Below, one piece after another: positions 6,571 to 12,312 of a stretch of DNA of 12,312 nt (position 1 is the stretch's first letter; each line of letters begins with the position of its first letter). Both the position numbers and the translations under genes were made by a program. Location: assembly GCA_903911985.1 (NCBI GenBank), contig CAIWFP010000310.1, positions 1-12,312 on the forward strand, written 5' to 3'. The notes beneath the pieces were generated by a model. The model was not told the origin of the DNA and ran no database searches. It saw nothing but the letters and a program-made list of their open reading frames with translations. The stretch comes from an uncultured Sphingomonadales bacterium (GTDB lineage: Bacteria; Pseudomonadota; Alphaproteobacteria; Sphingomonadales; Sphingomonadaceae).

Positions 6571-7671
6571 TCAGTTGGTGTCGTGGTCGACCCGTGCATA
6601 GTCGTCCGCTATATCCTTGGGCACAAGCCGAAAATCATCCCAGGCGAGCGGTTTGTTGAGCGTTGTGGCCCAACGTTCCAGCCATTCGATCCCATCCGTG
6701 CCGGAATAGGTGTCGGGCGTGGCATAGGCCCTGTCGCGCATGGTCCTGTCGAGACTGACCGGGCGCAAACGCCGTCGCCGCAACATGGCGGCCAGATCGT
6801 CGATACAGTCGGCGTTCAACCTTGTGTCATGCAGCATCATCACAAAGGCGATCTGCCGGCCAAACAGGGCCTGCGCCGCCCCTTGCGACCAGATGATCGT
6901 CGCTTCGGTATAATCGAGATATTCCGCGCGTATCGCCCGGGCCCGCGCGTCATTATGGTGGCCGATGGCGTCGTCATAGGGCTCGGCGAATTCCCAATCG
7001 TCGGCATCGATCGTCACCGGCGCCACGCGATAGCCATGCGCGGCCAGCCAGCCGTCAATCGCCTGCCGCACCGGCGCGGGGGATCCCGTCTCCAGATAGG
7101 GGTGGCGAAACCAGCGCAACCTCTGATGCCGTCCCGCCAGCAACGCCCGCGTAATCGGCTCCCCCAGGGCAATATCGGCAATATAGGCCTGTGCCCCGAT
7201 GCTATTGGGCGTCTCATGGCTGAAAGTATGATTGCCCAGCCCCATTCCGGCCTTGCTCCACGCCTTCAACACCCCGATCTGCCTCTCCCGCACCAGATCG
7301 TCCAGCTTGCCCTCCACCACAAAGCCGGTCGCCCGGATATGGTGGCGCCGCAGCCCGGCGATAAGCTCGGCGTTAAACCGCTCCACATAGGCCTGATCAG
7401 GCAGGATGGTCATCCCCGGCAGATCGTCAAAGGTAAGCGCCACCGTGCCCGGCCCGAAGCCATCCACACCAGGGCCCCCCGCCGCCACAATCTTGCCCGC
7501 GCCCCTGCTTTCTGGCGCCATCCCGCCCGGCACCCCATCGGCCATAGCCCCCGCCTGCGACACCAGCCCCAGCGCGCAGGCAATCCCCAGCGCACAGGCA
7601 ATCCCCAGCGCCCGGCCCCCCAGCACCCGCCACCATGCCGCCAAATCAATACCAAACGGCCGGGCAATCAT
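6571..7671 (-). CDS. Polysaccharide deacetylase family protein (NodB domain), exported
   Basis: A 366-residue protein with all five NodB catalytic motifs in order: TFDD at 80-83 (catalytic base and metal Asp), HTFSH at 148-152 (metal histidines), WFRHPY at about 187-192, DADDW at 222-226, and LHD at 280-282. It should remove acetyl groups from a cell-wall or exopolysaccharide N-acetylated sugar, probably with a divalent metal, but the substrate is not indicated. A hydrophobic segment at residues 21-37 followed by SQAGAMA looks like a cleavable signal peptide, so the enzyme is likely periplasmic or secreted. The hydrophobic core contains a duplicated ALGIAC. The ATG at 7671 has GAGG 8 bases upstream. 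It is transcribed in the same direction as the efflux operon but is separated from it by about 190 bases and the large hairpin, so it is probably a separate unit. Confidence 0.93.
   Translation of the reverse strand: MIARPFGIDLAAWWRVLGGRALGIACALGIACALGLVSQAGAMADGVPGGMAPESRGAGKIVAAGGPGVDGFGPGTVALTFDDLPGMTILPDQAYVERFNAELIAGLRRHHIRATGFVVEGKLDDLVRERQIGVLKAWSKAGMGLGNHTFSHETPNSIGAQAYIADIALGEPITRALLAGRHQRLRWFRHPYLETGSPAPVRQAIDGWLAAHGYRVAPVTIDADDWEFAEPYDDAIGHHNDARARAIRAEYLDYTEATIIWSQGAAQALFGRQIAFVMMLHDTRLNADCIDDLAAMLRRRRLRPVSLDRTMRDRAYATPDTYSGTDGIEWLERWATTLNKPLAWDDFRLVPKDIADDYARVDHDTN
7568..7603. repeat. 18-bp tandem duplication within the deacetylase signal peptide
   Basis: CCCAGCGCGCAGGCAATC at 7568-7585 is repeated at 7586-7603 with one mismatch, and a partial third copy (CCCAGCG) follows. 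On the minus strand each unit encodes ALGIAC in the hydrophobic core of the signal peptide. Confidence 0.85.
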
Positions 7672-7746
7672 CGTCAGAACCTCAGGTTAGCAGCCGGCCC
7701 ACGGCGCGCCGCAGCGGCCGTCCGCTCCTTGGCGCAAGCCCGCCCA

Positions 7747-7777
7747 ACCTGTCAAACCCCCCACCTGTCAAACCCCC
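7747..7777. repeat. Short tandem repeat at the end of the helix-turn-helix gene
   Basis: ACCTGTCAAACCCCC occurs twice in tandem (starting at 7747 and 7763). The second copy contains the stop codon of the minus-strand gene. The duplication therefore also copies the stop context (TGA read on the minus strand). No function is evident. Confidence 0.7.
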
Positions 7778-8502
7778 AGCTCCCCGCCATCCCCCCTTGC
7801 GTCCCGCTCCGCCTTCACGAACTGCTCGGCCCGCATCCGGTCGAACTTGGCGTTTACCGAGGCCATGATCGCCCCCGGCTCATCCCCCGCCGCCTCCACC
7901 GCGTCAAACCCCTCGCGATAGGCCCGCCGCAGCCGCTCCATCTCCACCCGGTCCATAAACCGCCCGTCATGAAACCGCGCCGGCCTTCGCTGCCGCAGCA
8001 GGAAGATCAGCAGCTGCGTGTCATACCGCCGCCACCGCCCCACCACCTTGCCGTTGTGATATGTCACGCGCTCCTCGCCCTCTATCGCCCGCTCCAGAGC
8101 GCAATCCTCCAGCCGCGCCATCCCGCGATCGAGCGCCGCCTCCCACGCCGCGGCAAACCCTTCCGCCCCCGGCATCGCCCGCAACCGGTACAGGGCCTCC
8201 AGCGAAACCCCCACCTCCCGGGCCGCCTGCGTCACGATGCCCGTCGCGGCCAGCGCCATCACAAACCGCACCTGCCGCGCTGGCGTGATCGAATTGCTCC
8301 TCGGCGCCCTGTGCCGGTAAGGCTCGAAAGCCAGCAAGGGATCGTCCTCCCCCGGCTCCTCCCCCACAAAGGCCACCCGCGAAGTCCGCCGCCCCGGCCG
8401 CCCAGACTTGCACTTGGCCGACTTGCACCGCCCCACCTTGCCCCCGGGCGCATCCGCCGCCCCGGCACCACGTCCACCCTTGGATTTGGAAGAAACACGC
8501 AA
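7768..8502 (-). CDS. Helix-turn-helix protein, terminase-small-subunit-like (hypothetical)
   Basis: About 244 residues. A central helix-turn-helix is visible at about residues 84-108 (ALAATGIVTQAAREVGVSL followed by EALYRLR), then AAWEAALDRGMARLEDCALERAI and YDTQLLIFLLRQRRPARF. This arrangement resembles the DNA-binding part of phage terminase small subunits and a family of hypothetical proteins common in sphingomonads. No phage genes are nearby, so a terminase role is doubtful and a DNA-binding or regulatory role is more likely. The N-terminal 45 residues are basic and low in complexity (GRCKSAKCKSGRPGRR). The frame stays open to 8697 but that extension is Gly/Trp-rich and unlike a protein. 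I chose a TTG at 8502 because AGGGAG lies 8 bases before it; this start is uncertain. It is divergent from the proline-rich gene at 8637. Confidence 0.7.
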   Translation of the reverse strand: MRVSSKSKGGRGAGAADAPGGKVGRCKSAKCKSGRPGRRTSRVAFVGEEPGEDDPLLAFEPYRHRAPRSNSITPARQVRFVMALAATGIVTQAAREVGVSLEALYRLRAMPGAEGFAAAWEAALDRGMARLEDCALERAIEGEERVTYHNGKVVGRWRRYDTQLLIFLLRQRRPARFHDGRFMDRVEMERLRRAYREGFDAVEAAGDEPGAIMASVNAKFDRMRAEQFVKAERDARGDGGELGV

Positions 8503-8517
8503 AGCCCAGGCTCCCTG

Positions 8518-8584
8518 TAGGAAACCCCATCCGCATGGAGGGTTTGAATACCAAACCCGCCCCCCAGTAGGAAAATGGTATTTC
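8518..8584. promoter_or_regulatory. Intergenic inverted and direct repeats between divergent genes
   Basis: GGGTTTG (8540-8546) and CAAACCC (8552-8558) form a 7-bp palindrome around AATAC. AATACCA (8547-8553) is repeated inverted as TGGTATT (8576-8582). TAGGAAA occurs at 8518 and again at 8568, exactly 50 bases apart. This cluster in the divergent promoter region may be an operator, perhaps for the neighbouring helix-turn-helix protein. No clear -35/-10 elements were found. Confidence 0.35.
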
Positions 8585-8636
8585 GCCCCCCAACACACCT
8601 GTCCTACACCCCCCGTTCCATGCCATCCCGCACCCC

Positions 8637-9119
8637 ATGGACGCCTTCCACGCCTTCCTCGCCGCCCAACAGCAGCCAAAATCCACGCAGCCCCCAAAAG
8701 CCGACACGCCCAACCCCCCCGAACCCGCCCACATCGCCCTCATCCGCCACTGGCGCGCCGAGTGGCAGACCGAACGCCGCGCTGCCACGCCCCCGGCCGA
8801 CAACGATCCCGCCACCAACCCCGAATTCGCCGCCCTCGTCGCCCGCCTCAACCGCATGGCCGAGCGCCTGCACAACCCCCCGCCACCCCCCGCGCAAAGC
8901 CCGGATGAAGCGGAGGAACCCTTCCCCCTCCCACCCCCCGGCTATGCCTACCCGCCACCCCGCCGCGTCCCCGACAAAAACCCCATCCCCGAAGGGGCAT
9001 GGCTCATCCATGACGAAAATGGCCCCGTCCGACGCCCGGAGAGGATTCCCAGGATTACCGTGACGGGGAAGGGCGAAGGGCAGGGGCGTGGGAGTCGAAA
9101 GGGAAGGCAAAAGCGATAG
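8637..9119 (+). CDS. Hypothetical proline-rich protein
   Basis: A 160-residue protein not recognised as any named family. Coding is supported by consistently C-ending codons over the whole frame. Visible parts are a short N-terminal helix (MDAFHAFLAAQQQ), a Pro/Thr-rich linker, a charged helical segment with ALIRHWRAEWQTERRAA at about residues 34-50, a second helix (PEFAALVARLNRMAERLHN, about 62-80), a long proline-rich stretch, and the short motif GAWLIHDENGPVRRPERIPRI before a basic Gly/Arg/Lys tail. There is no signal peptide or membrane segment. No Shine-Dalgarno is evident before the ATG. Divergent arrangement with the helix-turn-helix gene suggests shared regulation, but no function can be assigned. 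Confidence 0.65.
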   Translation: MDAFHAFLAAQQQPKSTQPPKADTPNPPEPAHIALIRHWRAEWQTERRAATPPADNDPATNPEFAALVARLNRMAERLHNPPPPPAQSPDEAEEPFPLPPPGYAYPPPRRVPDKNPIPEGAWLIHDENGPVRRPERIPRITVTGKGEGQGRGSRKGRQKR

Positions 9120-9146
9120 CTGCGCGGGGATTATCCCCTCGCGCAG
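9120..9146 (+). terminator. Hairpin after the hypothetical gene
   Basis: CTGCGC and GCGCAG (9120-9125 and 9141-9146) pair, and GGGGA/TCCCC extends the stem inside after a 2-base bulge, with loop TTA. It begins one base after the TAG stop, which fits a terminator, but no T-run follows. Confidence 0.45.
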
Positions 9147-9153
9147 AAGTGCG

Positions 9154-9180
9154 TTGAAGGTTTCCCTCCGACTTTATACT
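9154..9180 (+). promoter_or_regulatory. Possible promoter for rlmJ
   Basis: TTGAAG (9154-9159) and TATACT (9175-9180) resemble -35 and -10 elements, but the 15-base spacer is short. It lies about 90 bases before the rlmJ start and after the preceding hairpin. Confidence 0.35.
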
Positions 9181-9271
9181 AGCACCGGATTGGTTACTTC
9201 AATCGCCTCGCGCTCGGCAACCGCGCCCAGCAACCCGTAAAAGAGGCAGATCGCCAGGATTTTGCACCACA

Positions 9272-10132
9272 ATGAATTATCGTCATTCCTTCCATGCTGG
9301 CAATAGCGCCGATGTCGTGAAGCATTGCCTGCTGATCGCCCTCGTGCGGGCCTTGCAGCAAAAAGACAGCGCGCTGACCCTGATCGACACCCATGCCGGC
9401 TGCGGGCTTTACGACCTTGACGGCGAGGAGGCGAGGCGCACCGGCGAGTGCGCGGGGGGCGTGCTGCGGGCCTTTGCCGACGCGAACCCCTTGCTGAACG
9501 ACTACCGCGCCGCCGTGCAGGCGGTGAATGTCGGCCAGTCGGTGAATCTCGGGGAGCATGCGGGTTCTGGGCCGCAGCTCTATCCCGGCTCGCCGCGAAT
9601 TCTGGCGCAGCTTCTGCGGCCGCAGGATTTTCTGATCCTGAACGAAAAACATGCCCAGGACGTCTATGCCCTGCGCGGCGCGATGCGCGACACACCCGCT
9701 GCCGTGCATGAGCGCGACGCCTACGAGCTTTGGCTGGCGCTGCTGCCGCCCCGAACGCCTCGCGGCGTGGTGGTGGTCGACCCGCCATACGAGCAGACGG
9801 ACGAACGCGCCCGTATCACAGCCACCCTCGCCGCGGCTCACCGCAAATGGGCGCATGGCGTGACGGTGATCTGGTACCCGCTGAAAGACCGCGCCACGCA
9901 TCGGCGGTGGAAGGAGAAGCTGCACAAGCTCGGCATCCCCAAGCTCCTGGTGGTGGAGCATTGGCTGTATGATGCCGATCAGCCCGGCATCTACAACGGC
10001 GCAGGCCTCTTCATCGTTAACCCGCCCTACGCCTTCACGGAAGGGCTGCCGCCTCTGCTGGAAGCCCTGCGCGCCACGCTGGCGCCGGAGGGGCATAGGG
10101 GCGAGATCACAGCCGATTGGTTGGGCGATTAA
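9272..10132 (+). CDS. rlmJ: 23S rRNA (adenine(2030)-N6)-methyltransferase RlmJ
   Basis: A 286-residue protein, matching the roughly 280 residues of E. coli RlmJ. The N-terminus MNYRHSFHAGNSADVVKH is the family signature. DTHAG at residues 39-43 is the S-adenosylmethionine-binding motif, and DPPYE at 170-174 is the N6-adenine methyltransferase catalytic motif, followed by WYPLKDR at about 201-207 and a second NPPY at 250-253. RlmJ methylates A2030 of 23S rRNA before ribosome assembly is complete, using S-adenosylmethionine, in the cytosol. The ATG is fixed by the conserved N-terminus; the only Shine-Dalgarno-like AGGA is about 12 bases upstream, which is far. The gene stands alone, convergent with the amidase gene downstream. 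Confidence 0.96.
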   Translation: MNYRHSFHAGNSADVVKHCLLIALVRALQQKDSALTLIDTHAGCGLYDLDGEEARRTGECAGGVLRAFADANPLLNDYRAAVQAVNVGQSVNLGEHAGSGPQLYPGSPRILAQLLRPQDFLILNEKHAQDVYALRGAMRDTPAAVHERDAYELWLALLPPRTPRGVVVVDPPYEQTDERARITATLAAAHRKWAHGVTVIWYPLKDRATHRRWKEKLHKLGIPKLLVVEHWLYDADQPGIYNGAGLFIVNPPYAFTEGLPPLLEALRATLAPEGHRGEITADWLGD

Positions 10133-10339
10133 AATCACCCCTCATCGCTCCCTTCTCCCAAAGAAGGAATTGCCCCGCTGCAGGTTGCAAACAAAGCGTC
10201 TCGCGAGATTCGCTCGCTGTTGAAGGTTTGCTGGTGACATCGCTGCTTGCTCACTGCGTTCACCGGGGAGCGCAGGTAGACCTGCTTTCTCCGGAAAGCA
10301 GTCGATTGCCGAAGACGCTGAAAACTCAGTCGCCTCCGC
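10133..10339. other. Convergent intergenic region with two small stem-loops
   Basis: About 207 bases separate the ends of rlmJ and the amidase gene. No gene is supported. CCTTCT/AGAAGG (10151-10156 with 10162-10167) forms a small stem soon after rlmJ. CTGCTTTC-TCCG-GAAAGCAG (10282-10301) forms an 8-bp stem with a UNCG-type tetraloop that would be stable in RNA of the plus strand. Neither has a clear T-run, so their role as terminators is uncertain. Confidence 0.5.
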
Positions 10340-11830
10340 TCACTCCCCCCACCTTCTAAACCCCGGCACTGCCAGCTTCGCACTTCGCAGCTTCTCATAG
10401 GCCGCGCCTGCTTCCAGCACCTTGCGGTCCTCCCACTGCCCGGCGACGAAGCTCAGCCCCACCGGCAGGCCTTCCACCGCGCCCATCGGCACGGTGAGGT
10501 GGGGGTAGCCGGCGATGGCGGCGATACTGCCTGCGCCGACGTCCAGCCCGTGGCTGACGGTGATTAGGTCAATCGGCCATGCGGGGCCCTCGGTGGGGAA
10601 GATCAGCAGGGACAGCTTGTGATCGGCCAGCAGCTTGTCGATCCCTCCCTTGCCTGCCAGCCGCAGCGATTCCTCGCGAGCCTTTTTGTAAGCCGCTTCG
10701 TCGCTCAGCTTGTCGGCGGCTTCGAAGGTTTCCTGCCCGAACCAGCGCAGTTCCTCCGGATCATGCGCCTTGTTCCAGGCGATGGCGTCGTTGAGGCTGC
10801 GGATTGGCGGGTTGCCGGGGAGCGACTGGAGATAGGCGTTCAGGTCGTGCTTCAACTCCCAGCGCAGCACGAGGCTTTCGCCCTTGTACATCGCCTCGTT
10901 GCCTTCAAAATCCAGCTCGACAATCTCTGCGCCGCCGCGCTTCAGATCGGCCAGCGCAGCATCGAACAGCGCGTTCACACCGCGGCTGTTGCCCACGGCC
11001 TTGCGCAGCACGCCGATGCGGACACCGCTGAGGTTCGCAGAATCAAGGCCCCTAGCGAAGTCCTGCTTGTGCTGGTCGGCGCTCACCGTGGCAGGGTCTG
11101 CTGGATCACTTCCGGCCATCGCAGTGAGCAGCAGCGCGGCGTCGGCTACGCTGGTGGTCATCGGCCCGGCCGTGTCCTGGCTGTGGCTGATCGGCACGAT
11201 GTGGTTACGGCTCACGAGGCCGATGGTAGGCTTAAGCCCGACGATGCCGTTGATGGAGGCGGGGCAGGTGATCGAGCCGTCAGTCTCGGTACCAATCGCC
11301 GCCCAGCTCATCCCTGCCGCCACCGCCGCGCCGCTGCCCGCCGAAGAGCCGCAGGGGCTGCGATCAATCGCGTGCGGGTTGCGCGTCTGCCCACCGACAC
11401 CGCTCCAGCCGGAGCTGGAGCGGTTGCCGCGAATGTTCGCCCATTCGCTCAGGTTGGTCTTGCCGAGGATCACCACGCCCGCCGCGCGCAGGTTCGCTAC
11501 CAGCGGGGCATCGCGGTGGGTAATGTTGTCTTTCAGCGCAAGGCTTCCGGCAGTGGTCGCCATCGGATCGAGCGTTTCGATATTGTCCTTGATCAGCACC
11601 ACCTTGCCCGCAAGGGGACCGCTCATGCCTTCGGCCTTTTGCGCCATGCGATAGGCATCGGGGTTGATCGCGATCACCGCATTGATCTTCGGCCCCTGTT
11701 TATCGAGCGCCTCGATCCGTTGGACATAGGCGGAAACCTGCGATGGCGCGCTGGCGAGGTTCTGGTGCGGAATGGCCGCGCAGCCGGGCAGGGCAAAGAG
11801 CAGGGGTAGCAGTTTAAGTGGGCGGATCAT
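10340..11830 (-). CDS. Amidase signature family protein, predicted lipoprotein
   Basis: A 496-residue amidase-signature hydrolase. The Ser-cisSer-Lys triad is visible: Lys81 in VLIKDNIET, the cis-Ser in CGSSAGSG (about Ser163), and the nucleophile Ser186 in TDGSITCPAS. It should hydrolyse a carboxamide, but the substrate is not predictable; the intact lone enzyme, without GatB or GatC nearby, argues against the tRNA amidotransferase GatA. The N-terminus MIRPLKLLPLLFALPGC is a short lipoprotein signal with LPGC as the likely lipobox (Cys17), which would anchor the enzyme in the membrane facing the periplasm. The frame is open 8 codons further up from a GTG, but the ATG at 11830 has GGGGAG 6 bases before it and gives the proper signal peptide. 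It is divergent from clpP. Confidence 0.93.
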   Translation of the reverse strand: MIRPLKLLPLLFALPGCAAIPHQNLASAPSQVSAYVQRIEALDKQGPKINAVIAINPDAYRMAQKAEGMSGPLAGKVVLIKDNIETLDPMATTAGSLALKDNITHRDAPLVANLRAAGVVILGKTNLSEWANIRGNRSSSGWSGVGGQTRNPHAIDRSPCGSSAGSGAAVAAGMSWAAIGTETDGSITCPASINGIVGLKPTIGLVSRNHIVPISHSQDTAGPMTTSVADAALLLTAMAGSDPADPATVSADQHKQDFARGLDSANLSGVRIGVLRKAVGNSRGVNALFDAALADLKRGGAEIVELDFEGNEAMYKGESLVLRWELKHDLNAYLQSLPGNPPIRSLNDAIAWNKAHDPEELRWFGQETFEAADKLSDEAAYKKAREESLRLAGKGGIDKLLADHKLSLLIFPTEGPAWPIDLITVSHGLDVGAGSIAAIAGYPHLTVPMGAVEGLPVGLSFVAGQWEDRKVLEAGAAYEKLRSAKLAVPGFRRWGE

Positions 11831-11855
11831 GTGTGGCTCCCCGAACAATTGCACG

Positions 11856-11883
11856 ATGCTAAGAGGCGATTTGCGTCTGGCAA
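11856..11883 (-). promoter_or_regulatory. Candidate sigma70-type promoter of the amidase gene
   Basis: On the minus strand TTGCCA (11883-11878) and TAGCAT (11861-11856) are separated by 16 bases, about 26 bases before the amidase start. Five and four positions match the -35 and -10 consensus. Confidence 0.45.
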
Positions 11884-11924
11884 GTGGCTTGGCGGGCTAA
11901 TTGTCGTTCATTTGAGGGTTAACG

Positions 11925-11956
11925 CCCTTGAACATTGGCCGTTCAGACGCGAGATA
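11925..11956 (+). promoter_or_regulatory. Candidate clpP promoter, possibly heat-shock (RpoH) type
   Basis: CCCTTGAA (11925-11932) matches the CNCTTGAA -35 element of alphaproteobacterial RpoH promoters; 17 bases later CGAGAT (11950-11955) matches 4 of 6 of the CCATAT -10. Read as a sigma70 site it is TTGAAC-17-GAGATA. It lies about 30 bases before clpP, a gene commonly under heat-shock control. Confidence 0.45.
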
Positions 11957-11984
11957 GGCGGTTCAACCAGTTTAAGGATTCCCG

Positions 11985-12272
11985 ATGCTCGATCTGTTTG
12001 GCGCGTCTGACGGCCAAGGTAAGTTCTCCCGCGACCCATTCACCGGCGCTTTGGTGCCGACGGTGGTCGAGCAATCGAGCCGCGGTGAGCGCGCGTTCGA
12101 CATCTTCTCGCGCCTGCTGCGCGAACGGATTATCTTTGTGACCGGCGAAGTTGAGGATCACATGGCCTCGCTGATCGTCGCCCAGCTGCTGTTCCTCGAA
12201 AGCGAGAACCCCAGCAAGGACATCTCGATGTACATCAATTCGCCCGGCGGCGTGGTGACAGCGGGTCTGGCG
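11985..12272 (+). CDS. clpP: ATP-dependent Clp protease proteolytic subunit ClpP, 5' part
   Basis: The first 96 codons of clpP, cut by the adapter at 12273. The translation runs MLDLFGASDGQGKFSRDP, then TGALVPTVVEQSSRGERAFDI, LLRERIIFVTGEVED, ASLIVAQLLFLESENPSKDI and MYINSPGGVVTAGLA, which is typical alphaproteobacterial ClpP. The catalytic Ser, His and Asp all lie beyond the break, so they cannot be checked. ClpP forms the 14-subunit degradation chamber that works with ClpX or ClpA in the cytosol. The ATG has AAGGA 6 bases upstream. A clpX gene is expected downstream in related genomes but is outside the window. Confidence 0.95.
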
Positions 12273-12312
12273 AGATCGGAAGAGCACACGTCTGAACTCC
12301 AGTCACTCCGGA
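12273..12312 (+). other. Illumina TruSeq adapter with partial index (non-genomic)
   Basis: From 12273 the sequence is the TruSeq read-through adapter, AGATCGGAAGAGCACACG and onward to CCAGTCAC (34 bases, to 12306), followed by TCCGGA, six bases in the index position. From memory these match the start of the TruSeq HT index TCCGGAGA. The clpP frame runs straight into it, so any protein sequence past codon 96 is artefact. Confidence 0.98.

Noticed and set aside
7768..8502. Prophage, because of the terminase-like protein
   Set aside because: No large terminase, portal, capsid, integrase or lysis gene is nearby; the neighbours are chromosomal metabolic genes.
6502..8520. A 672-codon open frame on the plus strand
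   Set aside because: It lies opposite the deacetylase and helix-turn-helix genes. Its translation is Pro/Arg/His-rich with no domain, as expected for an antisense shadow in GC-rich DNA, while the minus-strand genes have complete motifs.
8503..8697. Extension of the helix-turn-helix protein to 8697
   Set aside because: The extra 65 residues are Gly/Trp/Arg-rich and low in complexity, and they would cover the intergenic repeats and the start of the divergent gene. The TTG at 8502 with AGGGAG upstream is the better start.
8604..9110. A 168-codon minus-strand frame opposite the proline-rich hypothetical
   Set aside because: Its translation is almost all Gly, Val and Ala, while the plus-strand frame shows consistent C-ending codons and helical segments.
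10133..10339. Small gene or decayed gene in the convergent gap
   Set aside because: The open frames through it have no protein-like composition or ribosome site, and no family resemblance was seen.
10619..11809. A 396-codon open frame on the plus strand
   Set aside because: Opposite strand of the amidase gene, whose catalytic triad and signal peptide are intact. The plus-strand translation has no recognisable family.
10340..11830. GatA subunit of the tRNA amidotransferase
   Set aside because: No gatB or gatC is adjacent and a lipoprotein signal peptide is present, which fits a stand-alone exported amidase.

Overview
The window looks like a single assembled contig from a high-GC alphaproteobacterium, most likely a member of the Sphingomonadales (Novosphingobium or Erythrobacteraceae-like). 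That placement rests on the character of the proteins: the ClpP N-terminus, the DHA2-type pump with a NodT lipoprotein, and a sphingomonad-style helix-turn-helix hypothetical protein. It is inference, not a database result. Both ends carry Illumina adapter sequence (1-13 and 12273-12312), so neither terminal base is genomic and both end genes are cut off.

Layout, left to right. 14-556 (+) is the low-complexity C-terminal tail of an RNA-associated protein, followed after 8 bases by a YaiI/YqxD (DUF188) protein and then by a zinc-free quinone-oxidoreductase-type dehydrogenase. 2257-6379 (-) is a tightly coupled three-gene operon for a tripartite drug efflux pump: HlyD/EmrA adaptor, then DHA2/EmrB MFS transporter, then NodT outer-membrane lipoprotein. 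The gene junctions overlap by 4 and 1 bases. Upstream of the operon are a TetR-type palindromic operator, a strong Shine-Dalgarno with a possible 22-residue leader ORF, and a perfect 20-bp inverted repeat; no regulator gene is present in the window. 6571-7671 (-) is a secreted NodB-type polysaccharide deacetylase.

7768-9119 holds a divergent pair of poorly characterised genes: a terminase-small-subunit-like helix-turn-helix protein on the minus strand and a proline-rich hypothetical on the plus strand. They share a 134-base intergenic region with inverted repeats. This stretch also has a strong C-over-G skew on the plus strand that does not change sign where the coding strand switches. 9272-10132 (+) is rlmJ, a 23S rRNA adenine methyltransferase. 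10340-11830 (-) is a lipoprotein-type amidase-signature enzyme, divergent from the start of clpP (11985, +), which runs into the adapter after 96 codons.

Most of the window is ordinary core or accessory chromosome. The efflux operon is the only clear multi-gene functional unit. I see no CRISPR array, transposase, tRNA or rRNA, and no convincing new defence or biosynthetic system. The observations most worth follow-up are the adapter ends, the regulator-less operator with its leader ORF, the large hairpin, and the divergent helix-turn-helix/hypothetical pair.
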